NCBI GenBank assembly: GCA_003520455.1
Contig: DOUV01000395.1
Location: 1-17,573, forward strand
Direction of reading: 5' to 3'
DNA from: Chloroflexota bacterium
Lineage (GTDB): Bacteria > Chloroflexota > Anaerolineae > Ardenticatenales > Ardenticatenaceae
Length of the DNA stretch: 17,573 bases
Shown: positions 1-10,927 of the stretch, one piece after another
How the letters are laid out: every line of letters begins with the position of its first letter
How positions within the stretch are numbered: position 1 is the stretch's first letter
The notes under the pieces: generated by a model
Seen by the model: only the letters and a program-made list of their open reading frames with translations
Told to the model about the DNA's origin: nothing
Database searches by the model: none
Program-made: the position numbers and the translations under genes

Positions 1-1
1 C

Positions 2-994
2 CCGCTGCGCTCGTTACCTGCGGCAACAATGCCGGCCCGCGCGAGTCCGGAACCGGATCCAGCCCTGCGGCAGTTGACCGAAGGTGGCTGTTGCGTCCAG
101 CCCTTCTGGGCCCCGGATGGTCGCCGCGTCCTCTTCATTGACAAGCCAGGTCCGAGCAGCCAGGTTGGTTTGTGGGGCGTGGACACCAGCCATCCGGGGG
201 CCGCGCCAGAACTGTACACCGCCCGGCTCGGCTCCTACGCCGGCAACATGGCCTTCCTGGTCGAGTTAACCCGCGACACCACGACCATCGAGCGCGTCGC
301 GGACGGCCTGCGCTGGACCGTTCCGGCCAACGGCCGCTCGATCGCCATCTCGCCCGGCCAACAGCTCATCGCCTGGCAGGTGACCGATTCAAACGTCTCT
401 TTCGAGCGGCGCGTCGCTCAGATCTGGGTGGCCAACCTCGACGGCAGCAATGCTCACGCGGTCGCTACCGTTCTGGGCGGTGGCCTGAGTGGCTGGATCA
501 CCGACGACCTTCTGCTTCTCAGCCGCCGAGAGACGACTGGTGCCAGCACGCGGATTCTGTACACCCATTCTCTGTCCGGTGCCCCTTCGGCCGTCCTGGC
601 CCGCTCCGATCGCCTGAGCGGCGGGCTCCTCTCGCCCGACGGCCGCTGGCTGATCTATGCCATCGCCTTGAGCAAGGATACAACCCAGAATGGCCTGTGG
701 GTAGTCCGTACGGACGGCGGCGCCCGGCAGAAGCTCGGTCGATCCCTGTATGGGAGCTACCAGTGGCGTGACCGCCACCGCCTGCTGATCGTCCCGTTCA
801 AACTCGGTGCCACCAGCCACGAACTCTGGCAGTTCGACGTCGAGAGCGGCGAGACGCGCCGCCTGACCGATCCGGCGGTGACTCTCTTCAGGATCGCCAA
901 CGCCGACTGGAGTGCTTCGCCTGACGGCCGCGCCGTCGTTTTCGTCTCGAGTCCCGACGACAACCTCTGGCTGCTAGAACTGGGTGACGAGTAA
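2..994 (+). CDS. TolB/WD40-like beta-propeller protein, 5' partial
   Basis: The reading frame is open from the left edge of the window to a TAA at 992-994. The first ATG (29) has no ribosome site in front of it, so the true start is probably outside the window. The visible 330 or so residues carry several copies of the TolB/PD40-type blade signature, a hydrophobic strand around 'SPDGR' followed by a short beta stretch: APDGRRVLFID, ISPGQQLIAWQ, LSPDGRWLIYAI and SASPDGRAVVFVS. Each is followed by a Trp-rich strand such as LWVVRTDGG or LWLLELG. Such propellers usually bind proteins or peptides and are often exported lipoproteins. The N-terminus that would show a signal peptide is not visible. 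No enzymatic motif is seen. The gene ends 246 bases before the next one and has no evident functional link to the metabolic genes downstream. The fold is fairly sure; the function is unknown. Confidence 0.75.
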   Translation, partial: PLRSLPAATMPARASPEPDPALRQLTEGGCCVQPFWAPDGRRVLFIDKPGPSSQVGLWGVDTSHPGAAPELYTARLGSYAGNMAFLVELTRDTTTIERVADGLRWTVPANGRSIAISPGQQLIAWQVTDSNVSFERRVAQIWVANLDGSNAHAVATVLGGGLSGWITDDLLLLSRRETTGASTRILYTHSLSGAPSAVLARSDRLSGGLLSPDGRWLIYAIALSKDTTQNGLWVVRTDGGARQKLGRSLYGSYQWRDRHRLLIVPFKLGATSHELWQFDVESGETRRLTDPAVTLFRIANADWSASPDGRAVVFVSSPDDNLWLLELGDE

Positions 995-1240
995 AGCGAC
1001 AGTTACGGCAGAATCGCCGCGCCTCCACCTCACTTCACGAGCCGAAGACACAGAAAAAGCGCTTCGAGCGCGGCAGGAGAAACCGGTTGAATTCCTGACC
1101 GGCCTCCTGGCGGGGATCGGGGCAATGCGGTATGAATGAGGAGGAAGACGCCAGAGCAGAGCGGACGCGACGCTGCATTGCTAACACTTCGTGCTTCACG
1201 TTGTCCGTGGTATGATCTCTGAAGAGGGCGGAGAACTGAC
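995..1240. other. Intergenic stretch, no gene seen
   Basis: No credible open frame is present on either strand; the minus-strand frame across it lacks any recognisable protein character. It contains a small hairpin at 1059-1071 (GCGCT TCG AGCGC) that is followed by five T when read on the minus strand. A TATGAT hexamer at 1211-1216 could be a -10 element for the next gene, but no good -35 sits at the right distance. Confidence 0.4.
1049..1072 (-). terminator. Possible minus-strand intrinsic terminator
   Basis: Read on the minus strand, GCGCT-CGA-AGCGC (1071 to 1059) is followed directly by TTTTTC. The stem is only five GC-rich pairs and no minus-strand gene is recognised upstream of it, so this may be chance. 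On the plus strand the A run precedes the stem, so it would not terminate the propeller gene. Confidence 0.25.
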
Positions 1241-1706
1241 ATGACGGGAATACGAATCGGGACGGTGATCGTTGTGCTGGTCGCTCTCATCGCCGTGGGG
1301 ATCGGTGGTTTCTCCTATGGAACGACGGTCGGCCAGGCACGCGCGGCCTCGGTCCGAGCACGCTTCTTCCAGGAACGCGGCGGCGGTGGCCAGGCATCAC
1401 GTTCGCCGGGTCGGGAGGGCAGAGCGGCCGCTTCAATCCCGATAACTTCGCGGGCGGGCAGGTGAAGAGCGTCCAGGGCAATACGATCGAGCTGAGCACG
1501 GCGAGTGAGGTGCTCAAAGTCCAGGTCAACGACCAAACCCGGATTCAGAAGATGGCCCGGCGGCTTTGGGCGACATCAAGCCGGATGAGCGGATCGTCAT
1601 GCAGGGCCAGCGGCAGTCGGACGGTACGTTCATGGCGACGGCGATTCAGATCGGACGGGGTGAGTTCGGCCCGGGCACAAACGGGCCGGTCCAGGGAGGA
1701 CCGTGA
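1241..1706 (+). pseudogene. Membrane-anchored DUF5666-like protein, two frameshifts
   Basis: The ATG at 1241 follows GAGGGCGGAGA and starts an N-terminal membrane anchor (VIVVLVALIAVGIGGF, about residues 9-24). After a Gly-rich stretch near 1375-1400 the coding sense moves to another frame, reading GRFNPDNFAGGQVKSVQGN and then IELSTASEVLKVQVNDQTRI. Near 1550-1565 it moves again, reading ALGDIKPDERIVMQGQRQ, then DGTFMATAIQIGRG, and stopping at TGA 1704-1706. Joined, this gives about 155 residues with the usual order of DUF5666-type proteins: anchor, Gly-rich linker, and a small beta domain with 'G.V.S..GN.I.L', 'T.I', 'IKPDE.I...G', 'DG...A..I.IG'. Each shift equals one missing base, and both lie in G/C-rich runs (ggcggcggtgg and gcccggcggc). 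Either the gene is a recent pseudogene or the assembly has two base-drop errors. Function unknown. It is followed by an intrinsic terminator. Confidence 0.65.
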
Positions 1707-1790
1707 GGAGTCACACGTGTAGTGGGTAAGAGAACATCGGTCGATTATTTTGGCCCTTCCGTGGTCTTGACTTTCGAGCCAATCTTATAG

Positions 1791-1825
1791 ATTCCCGACA
1801 CCTCGTGAGGGCGTCGGGATTTTTT
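1791..1825 (+). terminator. Intrinsic terminator after the DUF5666-like gene
   Basis: Arms CCCGACACC (1794-1802) and GGGCGTCGGG (1809-1818) pair with one mismatch around a short loop and are followed by six T (1820-1825). This is a standard rho-independent terminator. It separates the first two genes from ppdK, which therefore needs its own promoter between about 1826 and 1988. I see no convincing -35/-10 pair there; TATGCT at 1916-1921 is the only -10-like hexamer. Confidence 0.8.
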
Positions 1826-1973
1826 GTGGGGCCAATCGGTGTTCTGTCCCACGTTGTGCCTGATGTCATGAGTCACAGGCAACATCTGTCGCTTCCCTGC
1901 TCCGTCCCCGTCCACTATGCTTTCAACGATATCGTCCTAATTTGCGCGTGTCGGGGGCCGGCACGCGGTGTGT

Positions 1974-1991
1974 GAAGGAGTTGGCGCTATG
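1974..1991 (+). promoter_or_regulatory. Ribosome binding site that sets the ppdK start
   Basis: GAAGGAG ends at 1980, eight bases before the ATG at 1989. A second in-frame ATG at 2046 starts where homologous PPDKs usually start (MEPPKWVYLF) and has GGAGGT at 2025-2030, but the spacing of 15 is long. I chose 1989; the 19 residues between the two starts look non-conserved, so 2046 remains possible. Confidence 0.5.
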
Positions 1992-4775
1992 GGAACTGTC
2001 CGATTGGATGCTGTACACGGCGCTGGAGGTAAGAGAATTCTTGAGATGGAGCCCCCGAAATGGGTGTATCTCTTTCATGAGGTTGATGAGGCTGAGGAAT
2101 ATGCCGGTGATTGGGATGGCGTGCGTGCGCTGCTGGGTGGCAAGGGCGCCAACCTGGCGGAGATGACCCGCCTTGGCCTGCCGGTGCCACCGGGCTTCAC
2201 CGTCACGACCGAGGCCTGTATCGTCTTTTTGAAAGCCGGCGAACAATTCCCTCCGGATCTGTGGGAGCAGGTGCTCGTCGCGCTGAAGGAGATCGAGCGC
2301 AAGGCCGGCAAGGGCTTTGGCGATTCGCACAATCCCCTGCTGGTCTCCTGCCGCTCAGGGGCCAAGTTCTCGATGCCTGGCATGATGGATACGGTGCTCA
2401 ACATTGGCCTCACCGAAGAGACTGCCAGGGGCATGATCGAGCTCACCGGCGACTCGCGCTTTGTCTACGACGCCTACCGCCGGTTGGTCCAGATGTTTGG
2501 GTCGGTGGTGATGGGGATCCCGGATGAGCCGCTTGAAGAGATTCTCACCGGGTATCGTCGCCGCCGCGGCGTCGAGACCGATGCAGAGTTGGCGGCTGAG
2601 GACTGGATCGCGGTTACCGCCGAATTCAAAGCCCTGTTCCAGGCGCACACGGGCCGGCCCTTCCCCGACGATCCCTACGAGCAGCTGCGACTGGCCATCG
2701 AGGCGGTCTTCAAGTCCTGGAACGGCAAGCGGGCGGTGGACTACCGCAATGCCGCCGGTATTTCCCACGACCTGGGGACCGCCGTCAACATCCAGACGAT
2801 GGTCTTCGGCAACATGGGCTGGAACTCCGCGACGGGCGTTGCCACGACGCGCAATATCTCGACGGGTGAGAACGAGATCGAGGGCGACTATCTGCTGAAC
2901 GCGCAGGGTGAGGACGTGGTGGCCGGCATCCGCCTCACGAAGGACATCTCGGAACTCAAGAATGATCTGCCCCGGGCCTGGGATGAGTTCGCGACGATCT
3001 GCCGCACGCTGGAGAAGCACTACCGCGAGGTCCAAGACGTCGAGTTCACCGTCGAGCGCGGGAAGCTCTGGATGCTGCAGACGCGCGACAGCAAGCGCAC
3101 GGCACAGGCCGCGGTGAGGATCGCCGCCGACCTGGCCGAGGAGGGCTTGATCACCCGTGAGGAAGCCGTCTGGCGCATCACGCCGGCCCAGATCGATTTC
3201 TTCTTGCACCCGCAGTTTGATTCCAAGGCCAAGAAGGCGGCCGCCGAGGCCGGCGATCTTCTGGCGACCGGCCTCAACGTGTCGCCCGGCGCGGCCGTGG
3301 GTATGATCGCCTTCGACGCCGATACGGCTGAGGCGTGGGCGCGCAAGGAGGGCCGGGATGTGATCATGGTTCGGCCGGAGACGAAGCCGGACGATGTCCA
3401 CGGGATGCTCGCGGCCAGGGGCATCCTGACAAGCCGCGGCGGGCGCACCAGCCATGCGGCCCTGGTCGCGCGCCAGTTCGGCAAGCCGGCCGTCGTCGGC
3501 GTCGCCGAGCTGGAGATTGATCTGACCAGGCGTGAGATGGCGGTGAATGGCCGTGTTTTCAGGGAGGGCGGCTGGATTTCCATCGAGGGCACGAGCGGCG
3601 AGGTCTATGCCGGCAAGCTCGAGACCACCATACCTGATATCAACGATCCGCACCTCCTGAAGATGCTCTCCTGGGCTGATGAGATCCGCACGCTGCAGGT
3701 CTGGGCCAACGCCGACTACCCGCGGGATGCCCAGCGCGCGCGGGACTACGGGGCGCAGGGTATCGGTCTCACCCGGACCGAGCACATGTTCTTCGAGACT
3801 GAGCGGTTGCCCTTCGTCCAGCAGATGATCCTGGCCGACAACCCGGACGAGCGCAACGCGGCTCTGGAGGCGCTGCTGCCCTTCCAGCGCAGCGACTTCG
3901 AGGGGCTGTTCCGGGTCATGGACGGCCTGCCCGTGATCATCCGGCTGATTGACCCACCGCTGCACGAGTTCCTGCCCAGTCACGACGAACTCCTACGTGT
4001 TGTCACCGAACTCCAAACGCGCAAGCAATTGGGCGCGCTCACTTCTGCGGAGGAGCAGACACTGGCCGAGAAAGAGGACATGCTGGCGGCCGTCAACCGG
4101 CTGCGCGAGGCCAATCCGATGCTCGGTCTGCGGGGCGTGCGTCTGGGCATTCACATCCCCGAGCTGACGGCGATGCAGGTTCGGGCCATCTTCGAGGCGG
4201 CCTGCACGGTGGCGAAGGAGGGGGTGGAGGTTCATCCGGAGGTGATGATCCCGCTGACCGCCCACGTGAACGAGCTGAAGGTCGAACGCGCCGATCTGGA
4301 GCGGGTGGCCCGGCAGGTGGTGGAGGAGCAAGGGATCGAGATTCCCTACAAGTTTGGGACCATGATCGAGATTCCGCGCGCGGCCCTGACGGCCGACGAG
4401 ATTGCCGGGTATGCCGAGTTTTTCTCCTTCGGCACCAACGACCTGACCCAGACGACGTTCGGCATCTCGCGGGACGACGCCGAGGCCGGGTTCCTGGTGG
4501 AGTATCAGGAGAAGCACATCCTGCCGGAGAACCCCTTCGCCACCATCGACGAGCGCGGCGTCGGCAAGTTGATGGAAATGGCCGTGAAGCTCGGCCGGCA
4601 GACGCGGCCCGACCTGGAGGTGGGCATCTGTGGGGAGCACGGCGGCGATCCCAATTCGGTGCACTTCTGCCATCGAATTGGCCTGAACTACGTGAGTTGC
4701 TCGCCCTTCCGGATCCCCATCGCCCGGCTGGCCGCGGCCCATGCAGCCCTCGGGCGGTCCGGTCGCGATTTGTAG
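1989..4775 (+). CDS. ppdK: Pyruvate, phosphate dikinase
   Basis: PPDK interconverts pyruvate + ATP + Pi with PEP + AMP + PPi in the cytosol. From the ATG at 1989 it has 928 residues, somewhat longer than the usual 870-890. Domains in order: N-terminal ATP-grasp domain (GGKGANLAEM, PGMMDTVLNIGL, MVFGNMGW, LLNAQGEDVVAGIR, WMLQTR); central phosphohistidine domain with GGRTSHAALVAR, where His489 is the phospho-carrier and the Thr two residues before it is the site known to be regulated in other PPDKs; C-terminal PEP/pyruvate barrel (GIGLTRTEHMFF, FGTNDLTQTTFG, and GICGEHGGDP with catalytic Cys881). All key catalytic residues are present. Some family-typical spots differ: GWNSATGVATTRN where most have GDDSGTGVAFTRN, GIRLT for GIRTP, and GGRTSH for GGMTSH. 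The next gene is PFOR, so the pair connects acetyl-CoA, pyruvate and PEP. Identity is very sure; the exact start is less so. Confidence 0.95.
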   Translation: MGTVRLDAVHGAGGKRILEMEPPKWVYLFHEVDEAEEYAGDWDGVRALLGGKGANLAEMTRLGLPVPPGFTVTTEACIVFLKAGEQFPPDLWEQVLVALKEIERKAGKGFGDSHNPLLVSCRSGAKFSMPGMMDTVLNIGLTEETARGMIELTGDSRFVYDAYRRLVQMFGSVVMGIPDEPLEEILTGYRRRRGVETDAELAAEDWIAVTAEFKALFQAHTGRPFPDDPYEQLRLAIEAVFKSWNGKRAVDYRNAAGISHDLGTAVNIQTMVFGNMGWNSATGVATTRNISTGENEIEGDYLLNAQGEDVVAGIRLTKDISELKNDLPRAWDEFATICRTLEKHYREVQDVEFTVERGKLWMLQTRDSKRTAQAAVRIAADLAEEGLITREEAVWRITPAQIDFFLHPQFDSKAKKAAAEAGDLLATGLNVSPGAAVGMIAFDADTAEAWARKEGRDVIMVRPETKPDDVHGMLAARGILTSRGGRTSHAALVARQFGKPAVVGVAELEIDLTRREMAVNGRVFREGGWISIEGTSGEVYAGKLETTIPDINDPHLLKMLSWADEIRTLQVWANADYPRDAQRARDYGAQGIGLTRTEHMFFETERLPFVQQMILADNPDERNAALEALLPFQRSDFEGLFRVMDGLPVIIRLIDPPLHEFLPSHDELLRVVTELQTRKQLGALTSAEEQTLAEKEDMLAAVNRLREANPMLGLRGVRLGIHIPELTAMQVRAIFEAACTVAKEGVEVHPEVMIPLTAHVNELKVERADLERVARQVVEEQGIEIPYKFGTMIEIPRAALTADEIAGYAEFFSFGTNDLTQTTFGISRDDAEAGFLVEYQEKHILPENPFATIDERGVGKLMEMAVKLGRQTRPDLEVGICGEHGGDPNSVHFCHRIGLNYVSCSPFRIPIARLAAAHAALGRSGRDL

Positions 4776-4835
4776 GCGAGGGTGGCGACCGTTGCGATTG
4801 GTCGGTATCTCGTGGCGTTCGCCCCTCGTCCCCGA

Positions 4836-4873
4836 CGAACGACGAAGGACCGGATTCGGTCCTTCGTCGTTCG
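4836..4873. repeat. Perfect 16-bp inverted repeat (REP-like or terminator stem)
   Basis: CGAACGACGAAGGACC (4836-4851) and its exact reverse complement (4858-4873) flank the six-base loop GGATTC. No T tract follows on either side, so it is not a textbook intrinsic terminator, though it could still end or protect the ppdK transcript. Its perfection and symmetry also fit a dispersed palindromic repeat. Confidence 0.8.
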
Positions 4874-4964
4874 TTGTGGCGGGTGCTGGTGACTGCTGGG
4901 AACAATTACACCCCACCTCAATGACGATTGACCCAAGGCGAGCGGGGGCAGTCGATGTAACATA

Positions 4965-4980
4965 GGGACAATGGTGTCCC
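4965..4980. promoter_or_regulatory. Operator-like palindrome upstream of nifJ
   Basis: GGGACA-ATGG-TGTCCC is a perfect 6+4+6 dyad, 145 bases upstream of the nifJ ATG and within 40 bases of the TTGACC hexamer. The size and symmetry fit a dimeric repressor or activator site. I cannot name the regulator. Confidence 0.4.
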
Positions 4981-5040
4981 GGTCGAGCGGCCGATCGTCG
5001 TGAGCGCGATCGACGCCGGGAACGGCTCGCCAGATTGGTT

Positions 5041-5089
5041 GGACCCTCCCCAAGACGGGAGGGGTCTGCAGGCCGCCCGTCACGGCCTG
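5041..5089 (+). other. Two tandem leader hairpins before nifJ
   Basis: GACCCTCCC (5042-5050) can pair with GGGAGGGGTC (5057-5066) with one bulge. CAGGCCG (5069-5075) pairs perfectly with CGGCCTG (5083-5089). They sit 22 bases upstream of the nifJ Shine-Dalgarno sequence (GAGGAG, 5111-5116) and may structure the 5' leader of its mRNA. No T tract follows. Confidence 0.45.
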
Positions 5090-5124
5090 GCTCGATTGTT
5101 CGTAAGTTATGAGGAGACGATGTC

Positions 5125-8715
<3,591 letters not shown>

Positions 8716-8725
8716 AACGACCGCG

Positions 8726-8760
8726 GCGTGAGGTGTGACGAGCCAGTTCACGCCTCACGC
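8726..8760. repeat. 13-bp hairpin between nifJ and the DHOD-like gene
   Basis: GCGTGAGGTGTGA (8726-8738) pairs with TCACGCCTCACGC (8748-8760) across a nine-base loop, with one T-G wobble. It begins ten bases after the nifJ stop and has no T tract. It may tune read-through or protect the 3' end of the nifJ message. Confidence 0.7.
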
Positions 8761-8799
8761 TGGCTCTGGCGACGCCGCCAGAAGGACGAGGGAGGTCCG

Positions 8800-9834
8800 A
8801 TGAACTTCACCACCAGCTACATGGGAATGGTACTGTCGCATCCGATTGTGCCATCGGCCTCGCCGCTGTCCAGGGACCTCAGTCGCATCCGCCAGTTGGA
8901 GGATGCGGGTGCCGCGGCGGTGGTCATGTACTCCCTCTTCGAGGATCAGATCACCCTGAAAAGCCACCGTCTGGACCACTACCTGAGCTACGGCATCGAG
9001 AGTTTCGGTGAGGCCCTGAGCTACTTCCCAGACATCCCCACCTACAACGTCGACCCAGACGAATACCTGAACTTGATCAGGGCGGCCAAGGTGGCCGTCG
9101 ATATCCCTGTCATTGGGAGTCTCAACGGGGTCTCGACGGGTGGCTGGATCGAGTACGCCCGCGAGATCGAGCAGGCGGGGGCCGATGGGGTGGAACTCAA
9201 CGTCTATTTCATCCCCACTGATCCCCGGCTAACGAGCATCGAGGTCGAGCAGATGTACCTCGACATTCTCCGGGACGTGCGCCACAGCGTCTCCATCCCG
9301 ATCGCCATGAAACTAAGCCCCTACTTCAGCGCCACCGCCAACATGGCCCATCGCCTGGCAGAAGCGGGTGCGGATGCATTGGTGCTCTTCAATCGCTTCT
9401 ACCAACCCGACTTTGATCTGGACGAACTGGAGGTGGTTCCCCATCTGGTGCTGAGCGACTCCGACGATCTGCGGCTGCCCCTCCACTGGGTCGCGATCCT
9501 CTACGATCGGGTCCCGGTGGACTTCGGTATCACAGGTGGGGTGCACACGCACGAGGACGTACTGAAAGGCCTGATGGCCGGTGCCAGCGTGACCATGATG
9601 GCATCGGAACTCTTGCAGAGGGGTGCGGACCGGATCGGCGAGATCCTGGAAGATATGGCTCGGTGGATGGAGGAGCATGAGTATGAGTCGGTCGCCCAGA
9701 TGCGCGGCAGCATGAGCCAGATGACCGTGGCAGAGCCGGCAGCCTTCGAGCGTGCCAGCTACATGAAAGTCCTGGGCTCCTGGCGAGCCGATTGGCCGCT
9801 TTCCAGTCTCTTTTCTTCAACCCTACAGCCGTGA
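8800..9834 (+). CDS. Dihydroorotate dehydrogenase-like FMN protein
   Basis: The 344-residue protein starts at the ATG at 8800, four bases after GGAGG (8791-8795); in-frame sequence upstream of this start is not protein-like. It has the FMN-binding TIM-barrel layout of the dihydroorotate dehydrogenase superfamily: [17 protein letters not shown] at the N-terminus, [13 protein letters not shown] and [12 protein letters not shown] in the middle, [19 protein letters not shown], and the phosphate-binding [20 protein letters not shown] then MMASELL near the C-terminus. The segment that in class 1 enzymes reads N-x-S-C-P-N, with the catalytic Cys, reads NVYFIPTD here. Neither Cys nor Ser is in that place, so ordinary pyrimidine synthesis is unlikely. 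It lies between PFOR and the formate channel with short gaps, which suggests one transcript and a redox role tied to PFOR, perhaps with ferredoxin or NAD(P)H. That role is inference; the true substrate is unknown. Confidence 0.85.
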   Translation: MNFTTSYMGMVLSHPIVPSASPLSRDLSRIRQLEDAGAAAVVMYSLFEDQITLKSHRLDHYLSYGIESFGEALSYFPDIPTYNVDPDEYLNLIRAAKVAVDIPVIGSLNGVSTGGWIEYAREIEQAGADGVELNVYFIPTDPRLTSIEVEQMYLDILRDVRHSVSIPIAMKLSPYFSATANMAHRLAEAGADALVLFNRFYQPDFDLDELEVVPHLVLSDSDDLRLPLHWVAILYDRVPVDFGITGGVHTHEDVLKGLMAGASVTMMASELLQRGADRIGEILEDMARWMEEHEYESVAQMRGSMSQMTVAEPAAFERASYMKVLGSWRADWPLSSLFSSTLQP

Positions 9835-9892
9835 AACGTACTGATCCGGGTGCCAGCCCGGCCCTTGACGCCGTCCGCGTTCCGTTTCACGG
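9829..9892. promoter_or_regulatory. 10-bp inverted repeat linking DHOD-like stop and FNT ribosome site
   Basis: CCGTGAAACG (9829-9838) contains the TGA stop of the DHOD-like gene. It is the exact reverse complement of CGTTTCACGG (9883-9892), whose last two bases begin the Shine-Dalgarno sequence GGAGAGG (9891-9897) of the formate channel. A smaller hairpin (CCGGG 9846-9850 with CCCGG 9857-9861) lies inside. The stem could couple translation of the two genes. Confidence 0.55.
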
Positions 9893-9904
9893 AGAGGATT
9901 GACT

Positions 9905-10846
9905 ATGGCGCTCAACAGCGAGATTCAACTAGACGCCCTGCTGCCGCCTGAGATGGCCGCGAAGGCCGAACAGGTCGGCGTGAAGAAGGCCCACATGGAC
10001 CTGGTCAGTATGTTTGTGTTGGCCGTGCTGGCCGGGGCCTTTATCGCCCTCGGCGCGATTTTCGCCACGACGGTCGTCGCCGGGGCCGGCGATGGGCTGC
10101 CGTATGGGGTGACCCGGCTGCTGGCGGGCTCGGTCTTCACCCTCGGTCTCATCCTCGTGATCGTTGGTGGGGCCGAGCTGTTCACCGGCAATAACCTGAT
10201 CGTGATGGCCTGGGCCAATCACAAGGTCAGCACGGACTTACTCCTCCGGAACTGGACCATCGTCTACCTGGGCAACTTTGTCGGCTCGGTTGGTACCGCC
10301 CTGCTCGTGTTTGTTAGCGGCCAGTTCACCTTTGGCCAGGGCGCGATCGGCGTCGCCGCCCTGGCGACGGCCAGCGGGAAAGTCGGGCTCAGCTTCGTGC
10401 AGGCAATCGCACTGGGCATCCTATGCAACGCCCTGGTGTGCCTGGCGGTGTGGCTGACCTTTAGCGCCCGGACGACCACCGACCGGATTCTGGCAATCAT
10501 CCCGCCGATCGCGGCTTTTGTGGCGGCCGGCTTCGAGCACAGCGTTGCCAACATGTACTTTGTTCCCATCGGCCTGTTCATCAAGGCTGGAGCGCCCGCA
10601 TCGTTCTGGGCGACCATCGGCAAGAGCCCGGCCGACTATCCGGGCCTCACCTGGGGCCGCTTTCTACTCAACAACCTTCTGCCCGTGACCATGGGCAACA
10701 TCATCGGTGGCGCAATTCTGGTTGGCGCAGTATACTGGTTTGTCTACCTGCGCCCGCAGCGAATGGCAGTGCAGCCCACTGCTTCCGCCTCGCCCGATAC
10801 AGCGCCTATGCCGGTTGGCGTGGTGGGAAAAGGTCAAGTCTCATGA
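9905..10846 (+). CDS. Formate/nitrite transporter family channel
   Basis: A 313-residue FocA/NirC-family inner-membrane protein, most likely a pentameric channel for formate given the formate dehydrogenase genes right behind it. I chose the ATG at 9905 because GGAGAGG lies seven bases before it; a TTG at 9899 is in frame but too close to the ribosome site. Six hydrophobic segments are visible at roughly residues 35-60, 75-95, 115-140, 165-190, 200-225 and 265-290. Family marks include GGAELFTGNN with gating-loop Thr94, LGILCNALVCLAVW, GFEHSVANMYFVPIG with the conserved pore His212, and NNLLPVTMGNIIGG in the last helix. The C-terminal 35 residues are polar and Pro/Ala-rich, probably a loose cytoplasmic tail. 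Nitrite or hydrosulfide as substrate cannot be excluded from sequence, but the neighbours favour formate. The class is very sure; transport direction is unknown. Confidence 0.93.
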   Translation: MALNSEIQLDALLPPEMAAKAEQVGVKKAHMDLVSMFVLAVLAGAFIALGAIFATTVVAGAGDGLPYGVTRLLAGSVFTLGLILVIVGGAELFTGNNLIVMAWANHKVSTDLLLRNWTIVYLGNFVGSVGTALLVFVSGQFTFGQGAIGVAALATASGKVGLSFVQAIALGILCNALVCLAVWLTFSARTTTDRILAIIPPIAAFVAAGFEHSVANMYFVPIGLFIKAGAPASFWATIGKSPADYPGLTWGRFLLNNLLPVTMGNIIGGAILVGAVYWFVYLRPQRMAVQPTASASPDTAPMPVGVVGKGQVS

Positions 10847-10855
10847 CGATTGCCC

Positions 10856-10900
10856 GCGACGGCCGGGGCTGTGATGCCCACTTGAGTCGTCCGCCGTCGC
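10856..10900. repeat. 8-bp inverted repeat between FNT and fdhB
   Basis: GCGACGGC (10856-10863) and GCCGTCGC (10893-10900) are exact reverse complements 29 bases apart. They sit just after the FNT stop and 15 bases ahead of the fdhB Shine-Dalgarno sequence (GGAGAGGA, 10915-10922). In GC-rich DNA this may be chance. Confidence 0.4.
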
Positions 10901-10927
10901 CGGCAGCGATGCCTGGAGAGGATTGCC

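Larger units (their letters stand above)
4776..5124. other. 349-base gap between ppdK and nifJ, regulatory in character
   Basis: There is no believable gene. It holds a perfect 16-bp inverted repeat (4836-4873), an operator-like palindrome (4965-4980) and two GC-rich hairpins (5042-5066 and 5069-5089) just ahead of the nifJ ribosome site. TTGACC at 4928-4933 could be a -35, but the nearest -10-like hexamer (TAACAT, 4958-4963) is 24 bases away, too far for a standard sigma-70 promoter. Confidence 0.6.

Noticed and set aside
1030..1290. 86-codon minus-strand frame near a minus-strand hairpin and T run
   Set aside because: No recognisable protein features and no ribosome site; the hairpin alone is not enough to call a gene.
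2355..3983. 542-codon minus-strand open frame opposite ppdK
   Set aside because: It mirrors the third-position GC bias of ppdK, shows no domain-like character and has no ribosome site; the plus-strand PPDK is certain.
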